This document shows positions 1 through 5,414 of a stretch of DNA of 6,040 nt, in pieces; position 1 is the stretch's first letter; each line of letters opens with the position of its first letter. The translations under genes and the position numbers were made by a program. The notes beneath the pieces were generated by a model. That model saw only the letters and a list, made by a program, of their open reading frames with translations, was not told the origin of the DNA and made no database searches. Source of the stretch: Bacillota bacterium (GTDB lineage: Bacteria; Bacillota; Clostridia; Tissierellales; Peptoniphilaceae); the NCBI GenBank assembly GCA_023394045.1, contig JAEXBN010000036.1:1-6040 (forward strand), read 5' to 3'.

Positions 1-824
1 ACCCCCTCCGCCATCGCTTCCGATTGCAGCACGCAGCGCACGATCTCGCCCTCTTTCACCGAATAATCCAGCCGAATCGGCTTTCCTTGAAAGCATCCAT
101 CCGCCTGACAATCGAACGTAGCAGCTAAATCAGCATTCCACTGATCCGACTCATACTTTTCCCGCGCCAGTTTCTCCGCTTGTTCCAGGATCCCGGAATC
201 GGGACGATACGGCTCCAGGGCAACCGGCCAGTGTTCCCACAAGCCCCGGATAAAATCCTCGGGTGTCCCCGCGATCCGCTCATTCAAATTCATCACTTCC
301 GCCGGAACCGAACGCTTGGCCTTCGACTTGTACGTCCGACCCGACCGTCCGGAAACCTGCTTCAAAACATTCAGATCCGTGGAAAAGAGCAGCGTGCCAT
401 GGTGCAAAATCCTTCCATGGCGAACCGCCTGGGCATTCCCGGATACTTTTTTTCCATCCACGACGATGTCGCAGATGCCCGACCGCTGAGCATGGATCCC
501 CATGGCGCGCAAGGCGGACAGCACCTCCGCTAAAAGCGCATCATAATCCACCGTCCCACCAAAAGAACGGATCACGCTGTAGTTGATGTTTCCTGCATCA
601 TGGTACACCGTCCCTCCGCCCGTCTCCCGGCGGAAAATCGGGATCCCCTGTTTCCAGGCACGATACACGGACGTTTCCTGGTAGATGTTCTGATACTTTC
701 CGCAGACAATCGCCGCATCATTCACCCACAGCAGAAGCAGATCCTGCTTCATTCGTTCAAACAAAACCTCTTCCATCGCCAGATGCAAAGAAGTGGCGCC
801 CCTCGGCATCACATACGCCAGCAC
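1..824 (-). CDS. lplA: Lipoate-protein ligase A (3' end missing)
   Basis: The visible 274 residues are a lipoate-protein ligase, which activates free lipoate with ATP and attaches it to the lipoyl lysine of E2 or H proteins. Starting at GTG 824, the N-terminus (LHLAMEEVLF, 13-22) matches the family. The signature RRETGGGTVYHDAGN is at 65-79, and KKVSGNAQ at 125-132 holds the conserved substrate-binding lysine (Lys126). HHGTLLFSTDL at 141-151 is also typical. From about Trp229 the sequence enters the C-terminal accessory domain found in bacterial LplA. Full-length relatives have about 330 residues, so roughly 55 are lost past the left edge. The start is GTG, fixed by AGGAGG six bases upstream. 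The gene lies in an operon with E1 and E3 and so probably lipoylates the partner E2, using scavenged lipoate. The frame stays open from 824 to position 1 with no stop, so nothing suggests a broken gene. Confidence 0.95.
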   Translation of the reverse strand, partial: MLAYVMPRGATSLHLAMEEVLFERMKQDLLLLWVNDAAIVCGKYQNIYQETSVYRAWKQGIPIFRRETGGGTVYHDAGNINYSVIRSFGGTVDYDALLAEVLSALRAMGIHAQRSGICDIVVDGKKVSGNAQAVRHGRILHHGTLLFSTDLNVLKQVSGRSGRTYKSKAKRSVPAEVMNLNERIAGTPEDFIRGLWEHWPVALEPYRPDSGILEQAEKLAREKYESDQWNADLAATFDCQADGCFQGKPIRLDYSVKEGEIVRCVLQSEAMAEG

Positions 825-830
825 GACGCA

Positions 831-836
831 CCTCCT
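831..836 (-). promoter_or_regulatory. Ribosome binding site of lplA overlapping the upstream stop codon
   Basis: A perfect AGGAGG reads on the minus strand from 836 to 831. Its first two bases are the AG of the hydrolase stop codon TAG (837-835). It lies six bases before a GTG at 824, which it selects as the lplA start over the in-frame GTG at 812 and ATG at 809. Confidence 0.8.
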
Positions 837-1587
837 ATTTCGATCCGAGTACGATCGTTTCATTCCGCTGCTGAGGCAGCCACAGCCCAGGAAACATCTC
901 CTGAAAGCGTTCCATCTGCCTGATCGTGTATTTGCGCGTATGGCGGTGATCATCCTCCGCAAAGGGCATATGGCAAAGAACAATCGTCTCCGCTCCGACC
1001 ACCTCACGAAGGAACGTCCTCCCTTTTTCCTGATTCAACTCCGTAAAATTCACACTGACCGCATCAATGCGCTTGTCTTTTAGCCATGTTGGAAAATATG
1101 CCTCGCCCGTCTCCGTGTCCCCGAGAATCAGCACGTTGCAGTGCTCTTCCAAAAATTCCAGAAGGTAGCACTCATGAATCCCTTCGGGAGCGCGGTCGTG
1201 CGGCGTCCGGAAGCCGGTCAGGCGAACGCCCTCCCTCTCCCACTGAAACGGTGCTTCATCCAACCGCATCAAAGACGGATTTTCCCGATCCGCCTCGCTG
1301 ACGATCTTCGACACCAGCGGATCATCCGGAAGCATCACCGGAACCGCATTCTTCAGCATCGCGCCGACCAGCCGCAAATCGCAATGATCTTTGTGGCAGT
1401 GCGTAAATAGATACAGGTTCAGCGCTTCAAAACGACCCGTTCGAGAAAGCAGATCCTGCAGGATGGTCTCACCGGGCGTGCTGAAGAACAGATCCCCATC
1501 GGTAAACACCGAATCCACGGCAATGCCACCGCCCGAATAAGACAGATAATATCCCGCATTCGCAAGATAGGTCAGTGTGATCTTCAT
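835..1587 (-). CDS. Metallo-beta-lactamase-fold metal-dependent hydrolase, function unknown
   Basis: This 250-residue cytoplasmic-looking protein has no signal peptide or membrane helix and carries a full set of MBL-fold metal ligands. The main motif is THCHKDHCD at 62-70 (His63, His65, Asp67, His68). A third-position histidine is in FRTPHD (His130), the bridging aspartate in LILGDTE (Asp157), and the last histidine in VLCHMPF (His206). The metal site is therefore probably intact and the protein an active hydrolase, probably with two metal ions. Its compact form and early Gly/Ala-rich strand recall the UlaG-like/general MBL hydrolase group rather than secreted beta-lactamases. Substrate is unknown. 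The position between E3 (one base away) and lipoate ligase (10 bases away) suggests a role tied to lipoyl or acyl-thioester chemistry, for example a thioesterase or repair enzyme, but this is inference from context only. A lactonase, phosphodiesterase or unrelated hydrolase remains possible. Confidence 0.85.
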   Translation of the reverse strand: MKITLTYLANAGYYLSYSGGGIAVDSVFTDGDLFFSTPGETILQDLLSRTGRFEALNLYLFTHCHKDHCDLRLVGAMLKNAVPVMLPDDPLVSKIVSEADRENPSLMRLDEAPFQWEREGVRLTGFRTPHDRAPEGIHECYLLEFLEEHCNVLILGDTETGEAYFPTWLKDKRIDAVSVNFTELNQEKGRTFLREVVGAETIVLCHMPFAEDDHRHTRKYTIRQMERFQEMFPGLWLPQQRNETIVLGSK

Positions 1588-1588
1588 C

Positions 1589-2968
1589 TCAACCCTTGTT
1601 TACACTCCATCCATGCACATCATGTGCCGCTTCCATCAAAGACTCGCTGATGCTCGGATGCGGACAGATCACCTCGCCGTACTGCTTCGCGGTCATCCCC
1701 GCGGCAATCGCAATCGTCAGCTCCTGAACCACTTCGGAAGCACGCTCTCCGACGACCGCGCCGCCAACGATCCGATCCTCCGCGTCCACCAAAATTTTCG
1801 CGAATCCATCCGTATGTCCCGTCGCCTTCGCTTTTCCAAGCGCCATAAATGGCATCGAACCGACCTTGTACTCGGCTCCCTGCTTCTTGAGCTGCTCCTC
1901 GGTCATGCCCACCGCGCCAATTTCCGGCTCTGTATAAACACAGCGCGGCACCGCGCGGTAATCCGCCCGGCGCGTCTCTCCGCCCATCGCATCCACCGCC
2001 ACAAACGCCTCATACGACGCCACATGCGCCAGCTGCGGCGTGCGGACAATGTCGCCAATCGCGTAGATGTTCGGCACGCTCGAACGCATCTGCTCATCGA
2101 CCTTCACATAGCCGCGCTCATCCAACTCCACGCCGACCGCCTCAAGATTCAGCCCGCTCGTATTCGCTCGTCTTCCGATCGCAATCAGCGCCACCGGCGC
2201 CTCAATCTGGGTTCCATCCTCAAGCATCAGGACGGCTTTTCCATCCACAATTTCCGCCGTCGTCACGCCCTTGCCGCACAGCACCGTGATCTTCTCCCGC
2301 TTAAAGATCTTCTCCAGCGGTTTGACCACATCCGCATCCTCATTCGGAAGCAAATGCGGCATCATCTCCACGATCGTGACCTTCGTTCCCATCCGGCTCA
2401 AAAACTGACCGATTTCCGATCCGATCACGCCGCCTCCCACAATCACGATGGACTCCGGCGGCGTTTCAAAACTCAGCACCTCATCGCTGCTCACAAAAAT
2501 CTTTCCATCATACGGGAACATCCGGGGAACCGTCGCCACGGAACCCGTCGCCAGAATGATCTCGTCCGCCTCGACGGTCTCCTCGCTGCCATCGTTCTTT
2601 TTCACCAACACGTGATGCGCATCGACCAGCGATCCCGTGCCTTCCAGCACGCGGACCCCGTTCACCTGCATGAGATACGCGATTCCAGAATTCAAGCCCG
2701 CCACAATCTGATCCTTGCGCTGGTAAGCCCCCTGAAAATCGGCGCTGCTTCCCTCCGGAACCTGAACCTTTAATTTCGAGGCGTTCTGTACCGTATGCAG
2801 CACATCCGATACCGCGAGCAGCGCCTTCGTCGGGATGCAGCCCTTATTCATGCAGGTTCCGCCGAGCGCCTCTTTTTCGACCAGCGTCACACTGTAACCC
2901 TTTTTCGCCGCATAAATCGCCGCCTCATATCCACCAGGGCCGGCGCCAATCACCGTGATCCTACGCAT
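1589..2968 (-). CDS. lpdA: Dihydrolipoamide dehydrogenase (E3)
   Basis: This 459-residue FAD flavoprotein reoxidises dihydrolipoyl groups of 2-oxoacid dehydrogenase complexes with NAD+. Numbering from MRRITVIG, the FAD-binding GAGPGG is at 8-13 and the redox-active disulfide is GGTCMNKGC with Cys39 and Cys44. The NAD-binding loop is VGGGVIGSEIG at 177-187, the second FAD motif is YAIGDI at 302-307, and the dimerisation-domain active site HPSISE has His437 and Glu442. All key residues are present, and the length is typical (about 460). There is no N-terminal lipoyl domain, unlike some acetoin or pyruvate dehydrogenase E3 proteins, so the lipoyl domain must be supplied by another protein. The gene starts 16 bases after the CoA-transferase stop, and its TGA is separated from the next ATG by one base, so it is co-transcribed with its neighbours. 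The start at 2968 is preferred over an in-frame GTG at 2974 that overlaps the ribosome binding site. Confidence 0.97.
   Translation of the reverse strand: MRRITVIGAGPGGYEAAIYAAKKGYSVTLVEKEALGGTCMNKGCIPTKALLAVSDVLHTVQNASKLKVQVPEGSSADFQGAYQRKDQIVAGLNSGIAYLMQVNGVRVLEGTGSLVDAHHVLVKKNDGSEETVEADEIILATGSVATVPRMFPYDGKIFVSSDEVLSFETPPESIVIVGGGVIGSEIGQFLSRMGTKVTIVEMMPHLLPNEDADVVKPLEKIFKREKITVLCGKGVTTAEIVDGKAVLMLEDGTQIEAPVALIAIGRRANTSGLNLEAVGVELDERGYVKVDEQMRSSVPNIYAIGDIVRTPQLAHVASYEAFVAVDAMGGETRRADYRAVPRCVYTEPEIGAVGMTEEQLKKQGAEYKVGSMPFMALGKAKATGHTDGFAKILVDAEDRIVGGAVVGERASEVVQELTIAIAAGMTAKQYGEVICPHPSISESLMEAAHDVHGWSVNKG
1593..1597 (-). promoter_or_regulatory. Weak ribosome binding site of the MBL-fold gene within the E3 gene
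   Basis: AAGGG on the minus strand sits in the last codons of E3, five bases before the ATG at 1587. It is weaker than the other sites in the cluster. With the TGA-G-ATG junction this suggests that translation of the hydrolase depends largely on ribosomes finishing E3. Confidence 0.5.
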
Positions 2969-2973
2969 ATTCA

Positions 2974-2978
2974 CCTCC
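2974..2978 (-). promoter_or_regulatory. Ribosome binding site that decides the E3 start
   Basis: GGAGG at 2978-2974 (minus strand) is followed by TGAAT and then ATG at 2968, a spacing of five bases. A GTG at 2974-2972 in the same frame overlaps the last G of this site, so it cannot be the start served by it. The ATG at 2968 is preferred. Confidence 0.8.
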
Positions 2979-2984
2979 AGAAAC

Positions 2985-4316
2985 TTATATGAGATACAGC
3001 CTCTTTGCTTGTTCCTTCAATTCCTCACGATAATCCGGATACGCGATGGCGATCAGCGACAGCGCACGCTCTTTCAAAGATGCCCCACGCAGCGAAGCGA
3101 TGCCATATTCGGTGACGACATAGTCCGTATCCGCGCGCATCAGCGAAATCACCGTGCCTTCCGGATGCACCGGAACGATGCGCGACTTCCGCTTTCTCGT
3201 TCCATCCGGCTGCCTCGCGTTCACCGTGGAGTGCAGCGCAATAATGGACTTTCCGCCGCGTGATGCCTTCGCGCCTCTGGCGGTCTCCATCTGTCCGCCG
3301 GTCCCGCTGATCTGCAGCGTCCCAAACGCCTCCGAAGAGCACTGCCCCATCAAATCCACCTGAAGCGCCGTGTTCACGGAAATCATCTTTTCGTTGAGGC
3401 TGATCGTATGAGGATCATTCACCTCCTCGACGGTCAGGTGCAGCACCGCCGGATTATTATCCAGAAAATCATAGGCTTCCTTCGTTCCATACGAGAACGC
3501 GGTCACCATCTTCCCCGGATACAGCGTCTTCCGGCTGTTGTTGACGATGCCCTCTTTGAACAAATCAATCAAGCCGTCGCCCAACATCTCCGTATGGACG
3601 CCTAAATCTTTCTTTCCGCGCAAACTCTGCGCCACCGCCGTCGGGATATTGCCAATCCCCAGCTGCAGCGTCGAACCATCCTCAATCAACGACGCGACAT
3701 GCTCGCCGATTTTCAAGTCCACATCCGTCAGCTCCTTCAACGAGAGATACACCATCTCCGTTGTGCTGTTGATGACATAATCGACATCGTTGATATGGAT
3801 CTCCGTGGCGCCGAACGTCCTCGGCATCCCCGGATTGACTTCCAAAATCACCTTTTTTGCACGCCGCGCCGTTTCCTGAACGGACATGCCCGTCGTCGAC
3901 GATGTGAAATATCCATGCGCATCCATCGGCGAAACGGCGATGACGAACAGATCGATCGGCAAATCCCGGCTGTCATGGTAATAAAAGCGATCTTGCAGAC
4001 TGCGCGAAAGATGGTTGGGGATAAAGGCCGCGGTTCCCTTCCTCTGCTCCTCTGTCAGGAACCGGTTGAAGAACAGGCTTTCATTCGTGAACACGCCCTC
4101 AAAATCCGGATCATCGAAATAATCAAATTTGATCGGATTCAACATATCGACAATCTTGACATCCGAAACTTTTCCTTTTAATAAATGCAGATGCGAGAAA
4201 AAGGTCGCCGGCACCGACGAAGCGCCGTAGGAATAGATATAGCTTCCGCTCTTCACCTGCGAGACCGCTTCCTCCACGGAGACGGTTTTCTTTTTTAAGA
4301 TCTCATTAAAATCCAT
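2985..4316 (-). CDS. Acetyl-CoA hydrolase/transferase family CoA-transferase (4-hydroxybutyrate/butyrate:acetate type)
   Basis: This 443-residue protein matches the length and layout of class I CoA-transferases of the acetyl-CoA hydrolase/transferase family, such as 4-hydroxybutyrate and butyryl-CoA:acetate CoA-transferases. They move CoA between an acyl-CoA and a carboxylate through a glutamyl-CoA thioester. Seen in order are the N-terminal domain (about 1-190) with SPMDAHGYFT at 129-138, the glycine loop LGIGNIPTAV at 219-228, LGVHTEML at 238-245, GQCSSEAFGTLQISGTGGQ at 324-342, and the C-terminal VTEYGIASLRGASLKERA stretch at 401-418. Glu243 in HTEM is the likely catalytic glutamate by analogy with that family. 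There is no signal peptide or membrane segment, so it should be cytoplasmic. Its place between E1 and E3 suggests that it acts on the acyl-CoA made by the dehydrogenase, for example swapping CoA from acetyl-CoA onto another acid. The true substrates cannot be read from sequence, and hydrolase activity is an alternative. Confidence 0.9.
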   Translation of the reverse strand: MDFNEILKKKTVSVEEAVSQVKSGSYIYSYGASSVPATFFSHLHLLKGKVSDVKIVDMLNPIKFDYFDDPDFEGVFTNESLFFNRFLTEEQRKGTAAFIPNHLSRSLQDRFYYHDSRDLPIDLFVIAVSPMDAHGYFTSSTTGMSVQETARRAKKVILEVNPGMPRTFGATEIHINDVDYVINSTTEMVYLSLKELTDVDLKIGEHVASLIEDGSTLQLGIGNIPTAVAQSLRGKKDLGVHTEMLGDGLIDLFKEGIVNNSRKTLYPGKMVTAFSYGTKEAYDFLDNNPAVLHLTVEEVNDPHTISLNEKMISVNTALQVDLMGQCSSEAFGTLQISGTGGQMETARGAKASRGGKSIIALHSTVNARQPDGTRKRKSRIVPVHPEGTVISLMRADTDYVVTEYGIASLRGASLKERALSLIAIAYPDYREELKEQAKRLYLI

Positions 4317-4321
4317 CGGAA

Positions 4322-4329
4322 CCTCTCCT
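4322..4329 (-). promoter_or_regulatory. Ribosome binding site of the CoA-transferase
   Basis: AGGAGAGG on the minus strand holds a good Shine-Dalgarno core (AGGAG) eight bases before the ATG at 4316. It supports that ATG as the start. A strong independent site after a 114-base gap suits either a read-through operon or a separate transcript. Confidence 0.75.
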
Positions 4330-4334
4330 CATTC

Positions 4335-4363
4335 CTAGAAGGGCTATAGAAGGCTATAGAAAA
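4335..4363. repeat. Small 10-bp tandem repeat between the hairpin and the CoA-transferase
   Basis: On the plus strand CTATAGAAGG at 4344-4353 is followed by CTATAGAAAA at 4354-4363. Offset by two bases, GGCTATAGAA is an exact tandem pair at 4342-4361. A degraded third unit, CTAGAAGGG, precedes it at 4335-4343. The repeat lies between the hairpin and the ribosome binding site of the next gene, where a promoter or a regulator site would be expected. It may equally be slippage-derived spacer. Confidence 0.5.
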
Positions 4364-4400
4364 TGTGGAAAGCGAAAGCAAGAAACTTTCGCTTTCCACA
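4359..4400 (-). terminator. Hairpin with short T run after E1-beta (terminator or attenuator)
   Basis: Arms at 4386-4400 and 4364-4378 form a perfect 15-bp stem with a 7-base loop (4379-4385). Read on the minus strand, the stem ends in CCACA and is followed directly by TTTTC. That is the layout of a rho-independent terminator for transcripts coming from E1-beta, although the T run is short and the stem base is AT-containing. On the plus strand no T run follows the hairpin, so it is directed to the minus strand. It could stop most transcription, act as a partial terminator that lowers expression of the downstream genes, or protect the upstream E1 mRNA end. Confidence 0.65.
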
Positions 4401-4430
4401 ATAATGAGCCGCGATGCTCTTCCGCCCCGA

Positions 4431-5414
4431 TTAGTCCTGAAGGGCTTTCAGCATTCCTTCCTTCAGATCATCCTTGCTCGGATAGATGTAATCCTCCAGC
4501 CCGCCAAACGGAATCACGAGATTCGGGCTGGCCACGCGAACCGGATTCGCCTTCATATCCTTCGCGCACTCTTCCATCGCCCAGGACACGATCTGCGCGC
4601 CAAATCCGCCGCGTTCCACCGCCTCATGCGCCACCAGCAGGCGGCCCGTCTTGCGAATGGACTGATACATCAATTCCTTATCAAACGGAATCAAGACGCG
4701 CGGGTCGATAATTTCGATCGACTTTCCGGTCTCTTTTTCCACCTCTTCAACGACCGACAACGCATGCACTAGCGGCCGATGGTAAGCAATCACGGTCAGA
4801 TCTTTTCCTTCGCGCACCACTTTTCCGGCATGCTCCAGCGACGGAAGTTCATCCAGATGATCCGGAACCTCCTCTTTCATGCCCATCGTCGCACGCTGAT
4901 AGGCGAACATGACCGGGTCATTCTCACGAATCGATGCCCGCAGGAAGGCGCGGATATCCGAAGGAGTCGTCGGTGCGACAATCTTCAATCCCGGAATGTT
5001 CGAGAACCAGCCCTCCACGCTCTGGCTGTGGTGAGCGCCGCTGCGCCCGCCGCCGCCCTGCGGAAGAATGAACGTGATCGGCGCGCTCGCTTTTCCACCG
5101 GAGAAAAAGCGATATTTCGAAGCGATATCCACGATGGCGTTATGCGCCAACCCGGCGAAATCCGCAAACATATACTCAACGACCGGACGATAGTTCATCA
5201 TCGCCGCGCCGCAAGCGAAGAAGGAATAGCATTCCTCCATGATCGGGAATTCCAGCACGCGGTCATCGCCAAACTTATCCTGCAGCCCTGTGAAGTTGCC
5301 CCAGCATCCGCCCTGCTTTCCAATGTCCTCGCCGATGCAGATCACTTTTTCATCGGCTTCCATTTCCTCAAATAAAGCGGTATTAAAAGCTTTCAGCCCA
5401 GAAATTTTCGACAT
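4431..5414 (-). CDS. TPP-dependent 2-oxoacid/acetoin dehydrogenase E1-beta subunit
   Basis: This 327-residue protein is the beta partner of the preceding E1-alpha and has the full family length (about 325-340). It has the N-terminal transketolase pyrimidine-binding domain (about residues 5-180) and the C-terminal transketolase domain (about 195-320). Visible landmarks are GED at 28-30, PIME with Glu60 (the glutamate that activates the TPP aminopyrimidine in this family), RPVVEYMFADF near 76-86, HHSQS at 128-132 (the conserved active-site histidine region), PGLKIVAPTTPSD at 141-153, IDPRVLIPFD at 236-245 and HEAVERGGFGAQI at 263-275. Several usually conserved positions differ. The common DQI-x-N segment reads HNAIVD (91-96), and the usual R-x-P-x-G before the HSQS reads ILPQGGGG. 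The subfamily is therefore divergent, and pyruvate, acetoin or another 2-oxoacid are all possible substrates. The start is fixed by GGGAGG nine bases upstream. A hairpin lies 30 bases after the TAA stop. Confidence 0.94.
   Translation of the reverse strand: MSKISGLKAFNTALFEEMEADEKVICIGEDIGKQGGCWGNFTGLQDKFGDDRVLEFPIMEECYSFFACGAAMMNYRPVVEYMFADFAGLAHNAIVDIASKYRFFSGGKASAPITFILPQGGGGRSGAHHSQSVEGWFSNIPGLKIVAPTTPSDIRAFLRASIRENDPVMFAYQRATMGMKEEVPDHLDELPSLEHAGKVVREGKDLTVIAYHRPLVHALSVVEEVEKETGKSIEIIDPRVLIPFDKELMYQSIRKTGRLLVAHEAVERGGFGAQIVSWAMEECAKDMKANPVRVASPNLVIPFGGLEDYIYPSKDDLKEGMLKALQD

Larger units (their letters stand above)
4317..4430. other. Intergenic region between E1-beta and the CoA-transferase
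   Basis: These 114 bases are the only sizeable non-coding stretch in the window. In the minus direction they hold, in order, a GC-rich lead-out after the E1-beta stop, the 15-bp hairpin, a T run, the 10-bp tandem repeat, and the ribosome binding site of the CoA-transferase. No small gene was found in it. It is the likely point where expression of the E1 genes and the downstream genes is uncoupled. Confidence 0.7.

Noticed and set aside
1..824. lplA as a possible pseudogene because it has no stop
   Set aside because: The frame is open to the window edge with all signature motifs intact. The missing stop is due to the window boundary.
1577..2773. A 398-codon open frame on the plus strand, opposite E3
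   Set aside because: It lies fully antisense to a clear dihydrolipoamide dehydrogenase. Its product is rich in Arg, His and Leu without family features, as expected from the complement of GC-rich codons. It also runs across the E3/hydrolase junction.
3699..4181. A 160-codon plus-strand open frame opposite the CoA-transferase, and a 198-codon one opposite E1-beta (4779-5375)
   Set aside because: Both are antisense to well-supported genes, have no recognisable motif or ribosome binding site, and show Arg/His-rich shadow composition.
4353..4381. Possible minus-strand promoter: TTGCTT (4381-4376), 17-base spacer, TATAGC (4358-4353)
   Set aside because: The spacing is right, but both boxes match the consensus only partly (about 3/6 and 4/6), and the -35 lies in the hairpin loop and arm. 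This is not enough to call a promoter without transcription-start data.
4406..4419. Small 4-bp hairpin (GAGC with GCTC) between the E1-beta stop and the main hairpin
   Set aside because: The stem is too short to be distinguished from chance, and no T run follows it directly.
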